Notes under the pieces: model-generated
What the model was told of the DNA's origin: nothing
What the model saw: the letters and a program-made list of their open reading frames with translations, nothing else
Databases searched by the model: none
Position numbers and translations under genes: made by a program
Source: Thermoplasmata archaeon
Lineage (GTDB): Archaea > Thermoplasmatota > Thermoplasmata > Thermoplasmatales > Thermoplasmataceae
NCBI GenBank assembly: GCA_021811525.1
Contig: JAJZOK010000116.1
Location: 1 to 14,521 of the forward strand
Reading direction: 5' to 3'
DNA length: 14,521 nt
Shown here: positions 6,987 through 13,559 of the stretch, piece by piece
Numbering within the stretch: position 1 is the stretch's first letter
Layout of the letters: the number at the start of each line of letters is the position of its first letter

Positions 6987-8209
6987 ACAGAAATTATGTT
7001 TCCGTAACCGATTAATCTCCACCTGTTGGAAATTCTCCTTCCTATGGCAACCCTCTCGCCCTCAAATGCGGCCACAGGGTATTTCAGGCTGATTTCCACC
7101 TTTCCGTCTCTTACGCTGCCAACCTGGCCAACTGTATTAGATGTTCCAACAGTCAGCATCAGGTTCTCCTTGGACCTGATAGGATCAACTTTCTGTTCTT
7201 CCTGGAATCCCACCACCCTTTTGAGAAGGTGAGAGTCGATTGACATGGAGAATATTGTTGGTGGAACCTGGCCCGCTTTGCCTACTATCCTCCCTGTGAA
7301 AGAATCGCCTTTTGTCAGGAAGGGGTCAAGTGTAGTGCCTACAGCTGCAAGGCCGCCGGGCCGAATTCTATCATAAGAACTCTTTCCAGCCATCAGAGAG
7401 GTGATTGTAGTTACCACGTTCTCCCAGGCCTGTTTGCCTCCCTTTGTGATTTGAAGGCCGGGAACTATTTCGATTTCATCTCCAACTGCAAGCTCGCCTT
7501 CGACGAGAGAACCGCCAAGAACGCCACCTTTCATGTCGCTTGGTTTTATGCCTGGCCTGTTAACGTCGAATGATCTGGCAACATACATCCTTGGGGGGGC
7601 TTTTGGGTCGAAATGCGGTGCGGGTATGAGCCCTTCAATAGCCTTGAAAAGAGTGTCGATGTTTGAATTGTGGTAGGCGCTAACCGGAATGACTGGAGCA
7701 CTTTCCGCGACACTGCCCTTAAGGAATGCCTTGATCTCCTTGTAGCTCTCCAATGCCCTTTCCCGGGTTACAAGATCAATTTTGTTCTGCACTACAACAA
7801 TGTTCTTTATGCCCATTATATCAAGTGCAGTAAGGTGCTCCCTTGTCTGCGGCTGTGGGCATTTTTCATTTGCAGCTATAACAAGAAGCGCTCCGTTCAT
7901 TATGGAAGATCCAGAAAGCATTGTGGCCATCAGGGTTTCATGGCCAGGGGCATCAACAAACGATATTACCCTTTCAAGTTCGCAGTCTTCTTTAGTTTTT
8001 TCTCGTGAATAGTAATCTTCTCCCCCCGAACCTTTGCATTTGTATACCGGAGTTTCGGCATAACCTAGTTTTATGGATATGCCTCTTTTAATCTCTTCAG
8101 AGTGGATATCAGTTTTTGTACCGGTCAGCGCCTTGGTAAGAGTGCTCTTGCCATGGTCAACATGACCAACCATTCCGATATTAACGGATGGTTGAGGGAG
8201 TTTTACCAT
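6983..8209 (-). CDS. eif2g: Translation initiation factor aIF2 gamma subunit
   Basis: GTPase core of archaeal IF2; it brings initiator Met-tRNA to the small ribosomal subunit. The 408-residue product has a P-loop GHVDHGKST (15-23), switch 1 SEEIKRGISIKLGY (37-50), switch 2 DAPGH (86-90) and NKID (142-145). A PVSAYHN G5-like segment and the two beta-barrel domains follow, including the family's long ARSFDVNRPG stretch. The insert that in relatives is a four-Cys zinc knuckle keeps only Cys58 and Cys76 here, so it probably does not bind zinc. The ATG lies one base after the S6e stop, with AAGGA just upstream, so the pair forms an operon. Its TAG overlaps the stop of the convergent glycosylase gene. 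EF-Tu/SelB were considered, but the switch 1 and C-terminal sequences are those of aIF2-gamma. Confidence 0.96.
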   Translation of the reverse strand: MVKLPQPSVNIGMVGHVDHGKSTLTKALTGTKTDIHSEEIKRGISIKLGYAETPVYKCKGSGGEDYYSREKTKEDCELERVISFVDAPGHETLMATMLSGSSIMNGALLVIAANEKCPQPQTREHLTALDIMGIKNIVVVQNKIDLVTRERALESYKEIKAFLKGSVAESAPVIPVSAYHNSNIDTLFKAIEGLIPAPHFDPKAPPRMYVARSFDVNRPGIKPSDMKGGVLGGSLVEGELAVGDEIEIVPGLQITKGGKQAWENVVTTITSLMAGKSSYDRIRPGGLAAVGTTLDPFLTKGDSFTGRIVGKAGQVPPTIFSMSIDSHLLKRVVGFQEEQKVDPIRSKENLMLTVGTSNTVGQVGSVRDGKVEISLKYPVAAFEGERVAIGRRISNRWRLIGYGNIISV

Positions 8210-8210
8210 T

Positions 8211-8603
8211 TTATTCCTTCTTCTCGTCCTCTTTAGACGGGGCTTCTAGAGGTTTTGTGCCGTACTGGGTAACCTTCAGGTTCAGTTGGGCAACATCTGC
8301 TCCAATAACAGAACCCCTGAATGTTACTCTCTTCCTGTATCCGTTTTTTGCTCTCTTTCCCTTGTTAAAAATTCTTAGAATCCTCTTTCTTCCGGATATC
8401 TGCAGGTCTGACTTCATCGGGAAGCCATCGTTGGTGCTCCCACCAGTGATCTTCAACCTGTATCCTGGGAGTTCAAAGAAGATGCCGTCAACTTCATCTC
8501 CAATCTTTCTTCCCACAAGGGAATTGAGATTTTCCGGGGTTACTTCCTTCTTGTATGTTTTTCCGCTTTTTCCATCAGCAATGATTGCGACCGAATTTGC
8601 CAT
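8211..8603 (-). CDS. rps6e: Small-subunit ribosomal protein S6e
   Basis: Structural protein of the archaeal 30S subunit. The 130-residue product shows the family core LKITGGSTNDGFPMKSD near 50-66, then the basic GRKRILRIFNKGKRAKNGYRK region and VTFRGSVIGADVAQLNLKV near 93-111. A lysine/glutamate-rich tail (SKEDEKKE) ends it. Archaeal S6e proteins are about this length and lack the long phosphorylated tail of the eukaryotic protein. ATG 8603 has GAGGT five bases upstream. The promoter is probably the TTTTTATTA box near 8667-8675, giving a leader of roughly 40 bases. It is followed one base later by aIF2-gamma, a pairing that fits coordinated synthesis of translation components. Confidence 0.95.
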   Translation of the reverse strand: MANSVAIIADGKSGKTYKKEVTPENLNSLVGRKIGDEVDGIFFELPGYRLKITGGSTNDGFPMKSDLQISGRKRILRIFNKGKRAKNGYRKRVTFRGSVIGADVAQLNLKVTQYGTKPLEAPSKEDEKKE

Positions 8604-8830
8604 AATTACCTCTCTTGGACCTATGATATTGTGTTGAACTAGGTCTTTGCCTATGCCAATCTCATTAATAAAAATGTCTCATATAGCACCCTTTGTGATT
8701 ATTTTATGCAATCAACTGCAGAAAAGGTCAGCCAATCCGTGGGCCTTCCCCAGATTTCCTGCCACTTGCCAATATGTGTTCCTTTCCTGTTCACGCTTAA
8801 ATATCAAGTTATAATTTCTCGAAGATAAGC
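8604..8830. other. Divergent intergenic region, S6e and Kae1-Bud32 promoters
   Basis: This 227-base gap separates divergently transcribed rps6e and kae1-bud32. It holds the ribosome site and a weak TTTTTATTA box (8667-8675) for S6e, and a TTAAATA box (8797-8803) for Kae1. The middle, about 8690-8790, shows no convincing gene or RNA structure; two very short frames there were judged chance. Confidence 0.5.
8797..8803 (+). promoter_or_regulatory. TATA-like box for kae1-bud32
   Basis: TTAAATA on the + strand lies 34 bases before the TTG start, predicting transcription a few bases before that codon and a near-leaderless mRNA. The same heptamer stands before the membrane-protein gene at 11042 and before speE. 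Confidence 0.5.
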
Positions 8831-10432
8831 TTGATTGCTCTTGGAATAGAAGGAACTGCCCACACCATTAGTTGTGGAATCGTTGACAAGGAGAATATTA
8901 TCAGCAATTCATCAAGGACTTATCACAACCCAAATGGAGGAATCCATCCAAGAGAAGCGGCCCAACATCATGCTGACCATGTCAAAGAAGTCATAGACGA
9001 AGCCATGCAGAATGCAGGGCTGAAGCTTGACAACATTGATCTTATTACTTATTCTAGAGGGCCGGGCCTCGGACCGTGCCTCAGAATTGCTGCTACTGCG
9101 GCCAGGACCCTGTCAGTAAAATCCGGAAAACCAATCATAGGGGTAAACCACCCCTTGGGGCATGTTGAAATTGGAAGAAAGGTAACTGGTGCTGAGGACC
9201 CAATAATGCTCTATGTTTCAGGCGGAAATACGCAAGTGATCTCGCACTACAATGGCCGATATAGGGTCATGGGTGAAACCATGGATATAGGGCTGGGCAA
9301 CCTTCTCGACAAACTTGGCAGAGATCTTGGATTCCCCTTTCCTGGAGGGCCGCAGATAGAAAAATTGGCTCTTCAAGGGAAAGAGCTTCTGGACCTGCCA
9401 TATTCAGTCAAAGGAATGGATACTTCCTTTTCGGGAATTTACACTGCAGCACGAGAACACCTCAGAAAGGGAAGTAGCAGGGAAGACGTATGCCTCAGTG
9501 TCCAGGAATACTCATTCGCTATGCTTCTAGAAGTGCTTGAAAGAGGTTTGCACCAGACTTCTAAGAATGAAATTCTCCTTGCAGGAGGAGTCGCTAAGAA
9601 CCTGCGCCTAAGGGAGATGATTTCAGAACTTGCCAGTGACCTGGGAATCAAGGCACACCTCACAGCTGACCAGTACTGCATGGATAATGGGGCGATGATT
9701 GCACAGGCTGGCCTTCTCATGTACGAAAATGGTTACAGGATGGGGCTAGAAGATTCAACAGTGGACCAGAGATTCCGGATAGACCAGGTTGATGCTCCCT
9801 GGATACCTGATTCAGGCAAAGCCATCCCAGAGTACAGAGGTGCAGAATCGATTGTTAGTTTCACCGATTACCATGGAAGGGAAACCATAACCAAGATGAG
9901 AATACCAAAGGCATACAGGAATGCGAAACTTGACAATATTATACGAATGTCCAGACTTAGGAACGAATTGAGCATAATTCTAAAGGGTAAGGAACTAGGA
10001 ATCCCTTTTCCAAATGTATATGATGTTGATTCTCTGAATTATTCCACAACTTACGAAAGAATTGCTGGAGGGACCCTTAGGGGTTTCATCAGACAGGAGA
10101 ATGGGGGTGACGGTATCATGGGTGCCATAGGCAGTTTTGTCGGCAGGATGCACACGGCAGGCTTAACCCATGGTGACCTCACAGTTGCTAATATACTTGT
10201 AAACAAAGACAGGAGCCCTTTTTTCATAGATACTAGTATGGGGAAGGCTGATTCTGAGATAGAAGATATGGCGGTAGACCTTTACCTTTTTTATGAATCA
10301 GTTAAGGCTGTTTCCAGCAATCCGGATAGGGAAATAAGCCATTTCCGGGCAGGGTACCAGAGTGGGTTCAACCGCTGGAGTGAGGTTTTAGAAACAGTAG
10401 CAGAACTTGAACAGAGGAGGAGATATGTCTGA
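8831..10432 (+). CDS. kae1-bud32: Kae1-Bud32 fusion, KEOPS tRNA N6-threonylcarbamoyladenosine synthesis
   Basis: Two KEOPS subunits in one 533-residue chain. Kae1 (about 1-325) transfers threonylcarbamoyl to A37 of ANN-decoding tRNAs. Bud32 (about 335-533) is a small kinase-like ATPase. Kae1 ligands are visible: His107 and His111 in NHPLGH, Asp285 in MDNGAM, plus SGGNTQ (130-135) and AGGVAKN (251-257). In Bud32, K355 is the likely ATP-binding Lys, HGDLT (447-451) is the catalytic loop and N454 follows. The metal-binding DFG is DTS here (467-469), although the Asp is kept. The C-terminal RRRYV tail is typical of Bud32. TTG 8831 is chosen because MIALGIEGTA is the canonical Kae1 start and a TTAAATA box lies at the right distance. 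Its TGA overlaps the CTG start of the next gene. Fused forms are known in several archaea. Confidence 0.96.
   Translation: MIALGIEGTAHTISCGIVDKENIISNSSRTYHNPNGGIHPREAAQHHADHVKEVIDEAMQNAGLKLDNIDLITYSRGPGLGPCLRIAATAARTLSVKSGKPIIGVNHPLGHVEIGRKVTGAEDPIMLYVSGGNTQVISHYNGRYRVMGETMDIGLGNLLDKLGRDLGFPFPGGPQIEKLALQGKELLDLPYSVKGMDTSFSGIYTAAREHLRKGSSREDVCLSVQEYSFAMLLEVLERGLHQTSKNEILLAGGVAKNLRLREMISELASDLGIKAHLTADQYCMDNGAMIAQAGLLMYENGYRMGLEDSTVDQRFRIDQVDAPWIPDSGKAIPEYRGAESIVSFTDYHGRETITKMRIPKAYRNAKLDNIIRMSRLRNELSIILKGKELGIPFPNVYDVDSLNYSTTYERIAGGTLRGFIRQENGGDGIMGAIGSFVGRMHTAGLTHGDLTVANILVNKDRSPFFIDTSMGKADSEIEDMAVDLYLFYESVKAVSSNPDREISHFRAGYQSGFNRWSEVLETVAELEQRRRYV
10416..10420 (+). promoter_or_regulatory. 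Ribosome binding site supporting a CTG start
   Basis: GGAGG within the last codons of kae1-bud32 lies eight bases before CTG 10429. No ATG, GTG or TTG in the pyrophosphatase frame is available at that distance. The ATG at 10425 is in another frame and overlaps the Kae1 stop region. Confidence 0.7.
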
Positions 10433-10980
10433 TAAAATTTGTAACCAGCAACGAGCATAAATTCATGGAAATCAGCAAGAAACTCTTGGAAGCCGGTTAT
10501 TCCATAGAATGGGTAAAGATGTCGTATGAGGAAATCCAGGCAGACAAGACTTCCGAGATTTCACTGGACAGTGCCACTAAACTTGCAGACAGAATTTCTG
10601 GTGCTTTTTTTCTAGAGGACACTGGGTTGTATATAGATTCATTGCAGGGTTTTCCCGGCCCCTATTCCTCATTTATAGCCAGGAAACTTGGCAACGACGG
10701 CATTTTGAAGCTCCTTGAGGGAAAGGACAGGAAGGCACGCTTCGTTACTGTCATAACCTTAGTTCAAGACAGGCAATTCCATCAGTTTGAAGGTGTTCTT
10801 GAGGGAACCATTTCAAGCGAACAAAGGGGGACAGTGGGATTTGGATTCGATCCAATTTTTGTGCCGGTTGGGGAATACAGGACTCTGGCAGAAATGTCTA
10901 CTGAAGAGAAAAACAGAGTTTCCCACAGATCAAGAGCCCTTGAGCTGTTAATATCCTACCTCTTCAAAGTGAAACCGTAA
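10429..10980 (+). CDS. ITP/XTP pyrophosphatase (HAM1/RdgB family), apparent CTG start
   Basis: Removes pyrophosphate from ITP, XTP and related non-canonical nucleotides, keeping them out of DNA and RNA. The 183-residue product has FVTSNEHKF (4-12), the N-terminal nucleotide-binding motif. EDTGLYIDSL, GFPGPYSS, GFGFDPIF and SHRSRA follow, all in family order. The first ATG in frame (10465) would delete the first strand and the TSNEHK motif, which the fold needs. The family N-terminus begins exactly at CTG 10429, eight bases after GGAGG, and this CTG overlaps the Kae1-Bud32 TGA as CTGA, the geometry usual for ATGA/GTGA coupling. ATA 10432 is a less likely alternative; a sequence error that changed an A or G to C is possible. 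Expression is expected to be coupled to the upstream gene. Confidence 0.9.
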   Translation: MIKFVTSNEHKFMEISKKLLEAGYSIEWVKMSYEEIQADKTSEISLDSATKLADRISGAFFLEDTGLYIDSLQGFPGPYSSFIARKLGNDGILKLLEGKDRKARFVTVITLVQDRQFHQFEGVLEGTISSEQRGTVGFGFDPIFVPVGEYRTLAEMSTEEKNRVSHRSRALELLISYLFKVKP

Positions 10981-11008
10981 CTGCAGATATCCTCTTTAAT
11001 CGATGAGA

Positions 11009-11015
11009 TTAAATA
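11009..11015 (+). promoter_or_regulatory. TATA-like box before the two-helix membrane protein gene
   Basis: TTAAATA lies 33 bases before ATG 11042, the same heptamer and nearly the same distance as for kae1-bud32. It would lie inside the coding region if the ATG at 11003 were used, and so favours the later start. Confidence 0.4.
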
Positions 11016-11041
11016 ATGCGGTTTTATGGTTCCCAGAAACA

Positions 11042-11416
11042 ATGAGCAGATCATGGAGAGAATTTCAATCATACATTTATCTCGCATTATTGGCTTCCTG
11101 CGTAGTCATACTCGTGATGACGATCAATGATCTCTTAGTAAGTAATTCCGCACTGAAAAACTCTGGGTTTACCCTGACTGCTGCGGGTGCTTGGGAAACC
11201 TGGATTTTTGCATTCGCCCTGGTGTTCTCGATCATTTTTGCCTATTATTTTGCAAAGATTGTCAGGGAGACAAAGAAATTCCATTCGCTTATTGCCAGTT
11301 CCAGCAAGCATAACTTTGTAAAGAATCTTAAGGATCTCCAGAAAATCGCCAGAAACCTTGGGCCAAGATACGAAGAGATCCTTAAGGAATCCATGGATAA
11401 GTGGAAAGTAAAGTAG
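11042..11416 (+). CDS. Two-helix membrane protein with basic cytoplasmic domain
   Basis: Function unknown. Counted from ATG 11042, the 124-residue product has two strong hydrophobic helices (about 11-33 and 51-73) joined by a short loop. A soluble basic C-terminal domain of about 50 residues (74-124) has the helical, Lys/Leu-rich pattern NLKDLQKIARNLGPRYEEIL. From memory it resembles a small Thermoplasma-specific membrane family (possibly DUF3198); I cannot verify this. The frame extends to ATG 11003, adding 13 residues. I prefer 11042 because a TTAAATA box at 11009-11015 would place transcription start near 11038. It follows the pyrophosphatase closely (61 bases, or 22 with the longer start), so co-transcription is also possible. 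It is convergent with speE. Confidence 0.75.
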   Translation: MSRSWREFQSYIYLALLASCVVILVMTINDLLVSNSALKNSGFTLTAAGAWETWIFAFALVFSIIFAYYFAKIVRETKKFHSLIASSSKHNFVKNLKDLQKIARNLGPRYEEILKESMDKWKVK

Positions 11417-11463
11417 CCATTCAATGCCCAAAAGAGGCAGAAAAAGAAATTAGAAAGACCCTC
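11417..11463 (-). terminator. T-rich convergent gap after speE
   Basis: Read on the - strand, the 47 bases past the speE stop contain several T runs (TTTCT, TTTCTTTTTCT, TCTTTT). They can serve as an archaeal oligo-T terminator for speE. No stable hairpin was seen. Confidence 0.35.
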
Positions 11464-12291
11464 TCACTTGCTGATGAGGTCTTTCACAAACTGGGGGAGC
11501 TTGAATGCCCCTTTGAGGATGTCTTCATTAAAATATTTGCCAGATTTTATTTCCCCTCCCCTTTGTGCTGGTTCGTAATCAAGAGCCATGGTAAATGACC
11601 AGAATCCACTGGGGTACGTGGGTATGAAAGCCGTGTAGCTTGCGACCTTGGAAAATACCTTGCTCATTCCGCCATGCGCCATCTGGAGAGCCTTAGGCTG
11701 GTAAAATGGAGAACCCGACTGGGTTACCACTATGCCACTTTCGGAGAGAACTCCTTTTATGGCCCTGTAGAAATCTTCCATGAAAAGACCCTCTGCCGGG
11801 CCAACGGGATCTGTTGAGTCTATTACGACGAGATCAAACTTTTCCTTGGTTGTCTTGATGTATTTCACGCCGTCCTCAATCCTGAGGTCGACATGCTTGT
11901 CTTCAAATGACTTATAAAGATCATAAAAGTGCTTCTTGCAGACTTCCACGACCTGAGTGTCGATTTCCACATTTACTACCTTTTTGAAACCCATCTTTAC
12001 GAGCTGGCCGGCAGTTCCGCCATCACCGCCTCCAATTACAAGTGCTGACTCAGGAGCTTTTTTGGCGAGATAATATGGTACCATGGTGATCATTTCGTGG
12101 TAGACGAACTCATCCCTTTCCGTGAGCTGAACTGTTCCATCAATAGTCAGAAGTTTGCCGAAATCGTAAGTTTCGAATACATCAATCCTCTGGAAATCCG
12201 TCTTGACCGAAAGTAATTGATCCTTGACCCGGAATGAAAGCTGCAGGTTGTCTGAATACCTTTCTGAAAACCAGTTTTCTATTAACTTCAC
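11464..12291 (-). CDS. speE: Spermidine synthase-like polyamine aminopropyltransferase
   Basis: Transfers aminopropyl from decarboxylated S-adenosylmethionine to putrescine, agmatine or a longer amine; archaeal members are often broad, so the substrate is not fixed by sequence. In the 275-residue product: FGKLLTIDG (44-52), YHEM (64-67), the nucleotide-binding VIGGGDGGT (85-93), VEID (108-111), the catalytic [13 protein letters not shown] (158-170) and QSGSPF. The late YPSGFWSF binds amine in relatives. I chose GTG 12291 because TTAAATA (12314-12320) then sits at -29 to -23 of a leaderless transcript; GTG 12297 adds two residues and puts the box too close. The product probably helps compact nucleic acids alongside the neighbouring HTa gene (inference from function, not co-regulation). 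Confidence 0.94.
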   Translation of the reverse strand: MKLIENWFSERYSDNLQLSFRVKDQLLSVKTDFQRIDVFETYDFGKLLTIDGTVQLTERDEFVYHEMITMVPYYLAKKAPESALVIGGGDGGTAGQLVKMGFKKVVNVEIDTQVVEVCKKHFYDLYKSFEDKHVDLRIEDGVKYIKTTKEKFDLVVIDSTDPVGPAEGLFMEDFYRAIKGVLSESGIVVTQSGSPFYQPKALQMAHGGMSKVFSKVASYTAFIPTYPSGFWSFTMALDYEPAQRGGEIKSGKYFNEDILKGAFKLPQFVKDLISK

Positions 12292-12313
12292 AATCACTTC
12301 AATAGGAGGATTG

Positions 12314-12320
12314 TATTTAA
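12314..12320 (-). promoter_or_regulatory. TATA-like box for speE
   Basis: On the - strand TTAAATA lies at -29 to -23 relative to GTG 12291, predicting a leaderless mRNA. No ribosome site precedes either GTG. Confidence 0.5.
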
Positions 12321-12474
12321 TTTTTTAAGTCAGTTTAAGGGAACAGTTGTACAGACATTTTGTTCAATTTTTGTCAATATGTCATTAATTTAGTTGATGA
12401 AATCCCCCATGCAATCCGCACAAAGGCATACAATCACCGGGAGATTCATGAACAAGAAGTAAGCTCAGAGAAAA

Positions 12475-12497
12475 TCTAGATTTTTTAAAAAGCTAGA
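12475..12497. repeat. 23-base near-perfect palindrome upstream of HTa
   Basis: TCTAGATTTTT, a central T, then AAAAAGCTAGA: ten of eleven positions pair across the centre at 12486, with one A-G mismatch at 12480/12492. It lies about 190 bases before the HTa start and 180 before the speE start. It could be an operator, a nucleoid-protein site or a structured RNA end; nothing in the sequence decides this. Confidence 0.45.
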
Positions 12498-12642
12498 AAA
12501 TATTGAGTCATCAGGCACTAAGCTCGCCAGAACGCAACAAATAAATATAAAAAATAAACTAATTAATATTCCTAAATTTTTATCATAAATTCAGAATATC
12601 AGAAAAAGCAACAATTTCTCATTTGCAGTAAAAACGTAATAC

Positions 12643-12655
12643 AAATATTTTAATA
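12643..12655 (+). promoter_or_regulatory. TATA-like box for the HTa gene
   Basis: AAATATTTTAATA about 35-45 bases before the HTa ATG predicts a transcript start near 12672 and a short leader that still includes the GGAGG ribosome site. Confidence 0.5.
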
Positions 12656-12677
12656 GAACCAACTATATTATCATATT

Positions 12678-12682
12678 GGAGG
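12678..12682 (+). promoter_or_regulatory. Ribosome binding site of the HTa gene
   Basis: GGAGG six bases before ATG 12689. Most other promoter-proximal genes in this window look leaderless, so a leader with a strong site here fits high-level translation of an abundant chromatin protein. Confidence 0.75.
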
Positions 12683-12688
12683 AATGTT

Positions 12689-12958
12689 ATGGTAGGAATA
12701 AGTGAGCTCTCTAAGACAGTATCTAAAAAGACTGGCACAACCCAGAAGGTTGCGAGAAACGTGATCAAGACCTTCTTGGACACTGTTGTCTCCGAAGCAG
12801 ACAGAAACAGCAAGATTAACCTTGCTGGATTTGGAATCTTCGAGAGAAAGACACAGCAGGCCAGAAAGGCAAGGAACCCCCAGACGAAGAAAATTATTGA
12901 GGTTCCTTCCAAGAAGAAATTTGTCTTCAGAGCCTCAAGCAAGATAAAATACAAGTAA
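12689..12958 (+). CDS. hta: HTa, HU-family DNA-binding chromatin protein
   Basis: Abundant nucleoid protein of Thermoplasmatales that wraps and protects DNA, doing the job that histones do in many other archaea. The 89-residue product has the HU/IHF fold: N-terminal helices (VGISELSKTVSKKTGTT onward), the GFGIFERK turn (47-54), and the DNA-gripping arm with KARNPQTKK, whose Pro corresponds to the residue that intercalates between base pairs in HU. A basic C-terminus (SKKKFVFRASSKIKYK) follows. Length and sequence match Thermoplasma HTa as I remember it. The family is bacterial, and published work treats HTa as an ancient horizontal acquisition. It is a single-gene unit with its own TATA-like box, GGAGG site and hairpin plus T-tract terminator. 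Confidence 0.97.
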   Translation: MVGISELSKTVSKKTGTTQKVARNVIKTFLDTVVSEADRNSKINLAGFGIFERKTQQARKARNPQTKKIIEVPSKKKFVFRASSKIKYK

Positions 12959-12964
12959 TCTTTA

Positions 12965-13002
12965 TTAACCGTTAGGTTAAAAATTTAAATTTTTCAATTT
13001 TT
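12965..13002 (+). terminator. Hairpin plus T-tracts after HTa
   Basis: TTAACC, loop GTTA, GGTTAA (12965-12980) makes a 6-bp stem seven bases after the stop. It is followed by A/T-rich sequence with two runs of five T. This is a strong candidate 3' end for HTa mRNA. Confidence 0.6.
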
Positions 13003-13245
13003 CATATTTAAGTCGTTTAAGCTGAATTTTCCTGGATATGAGGGGGTTGTGTTGGTGCCCTTCGGCTTCTCATGATTATAAGAATTCATTGAATCATCTC
13101 CAAGAAGTAATGAAATTTCTGGTAGAATTACCTCGAAACACTCCCGATTAAGTGAATTCACGATTGGTGGATTGCAAAATATGCTGAGTTCCCCGTAGAG
13201 TTTCTTTCTGAATGTAAAAATAGGTGTGAAGCCGAAAAAAATTAC
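12994..13245 (-). other. Orphan open reading frame, possible small gene or gene remnant
   Basis: On the - strand a frame stays open for 83 codons, from a TAA at 13246-13248 to TGA at 12994-12996. No ATG occurs near its beginning. GTG at 13161 would give 55 residues beginning MNSLNRECFEVILPEIS and ending KFSLNDLNMKN. The upstream part of the open frame (FRKKLYGELSIFCNPP) also reads like protein, which would fit a decayed longer gene that has lost its N-terminus. I cannot assign a family, and no inverted repeats or target duplications mark an insertion sequence. It lies between HTa (its T-tracts overlap this frame's end) and the 97-residue gene on the same strand. Chance openness in a 300-base gap cannot be excluded. 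Confidence 0.3.
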
Positions 13246-13256
13246 TTAGCTAAACT

Positions 13257-13550
13257 TCAAAGCTTGGAAAATTTCTTTTTTCGTTCTTTGGATGAATAGC
13301 CTGTAAGTACCTCAATAAGATCGTTGAAAAGGCGTATGGTCTTCATTGGATCAGGATTTTCAGGATCGTTCACTGTGTTTACCGCGAGATTTTTACCTTC
13401 TGCGTAAATTTCCATAGACTTGACCCCTGGAAGGGAACAAAAAACATGTCCATCTTTAGCCTCCCCATTCCCTGTGGATTCCTTCACCTTTGTGAGCAGT
13501 TCTTGAGTGCTGATTGAAACTCCTTTCTTTACTGGGTAGATTCTTGCCAT
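13257..13550 (-). CDS. Small conserved-looking protein of unknown function
   Basis: The 97-residue soluble product starts MARIYPVKKG, has a central GHVFCSLPGVKSMEIYAEGKN segment of alternating hydrophobic and polar residues that looks like beta strands, and ends in a predicted helix with a basic tail (SSKERKKKFSKL). It may match a small Thermoplasmata family (possibly DUF5611), but this is from memory and unverified. No catalytic motif is visible. It is translated with the upstream endonuclease-IV-like gene: ATG 13550 lies 9 bases after that gene's stop, with GGTGA (starting right at the stop) as ribosome site. The genomic coupling hints at a shared nucleic-acid role, but this is weak inference. 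Confidence 0.8.
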   Translation of the reverse strand: MARIYPVKKGVSISTQELLTKVKESTGNGEAKDGHVFCSLPGVKSMEIYAEGKNLAVNTVNDPENPDPMKTIRLFNDLIEVLTGYSSKERKKKFSKL

Positions 13551-13559
13551 TTTTTCACC

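Larger units (their letters stand above)
12298..12688. other. AT-rich divergent intergenic region between speE and HTa genes
   Basis: These 391 bases contain no frame with protein-like sequence and no tRNA-like fold. They hold the speE and HTa promoters and a 23-base palindrome (12475-12497). From about 12540 to 12660 the sequence is very A/T-rich (for example AAATATAAAAAATAAAC), which may be intrinsically bent or nucleoid-protein-binding DNA. Confidence 0.5.

Noticed and set aside
8699..8794. 31-codon - frame with GTG start in the same gap
   Set aside because: Very short, three Trp, no ribosome site, and no box at the right distance; most likely chance.
8706..8828. 40-codon + frame in the S6e/Kae1 gap
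   Set aside because: Overlaps the Kae1 promoter box and runs up to the Kae1 start, has no ribosome site, and its composition is not persuasive.
11401..11598. 65-codon + frame spanning the end of the two-helix protein and speE
   Set aside because: Mostly antisense to well-supported speE, with no motif; a shadow frame.
12393..12445. Possible C/D box guide RNA (TTGATGA near 12394)
   Set aside because: Only a partial C box; no CTGA D box at a suitable distance and no flanking inverted ends.
12298..12688. tRNA, CRISPR or insertion-sequence search in the largest gap
   Set aside because: No cloverleaf with a GTTC-type arm, no spaced direct repeats, and no terminal inverted repeats with target duplication were seen here or elsewhere in the window.
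13038..13151. 37-codon + frame beginning MRGLCWCPSAS
   Set aside because: Overlaps a longer open frame on the opposite strand and has no promoter or ribosome site.
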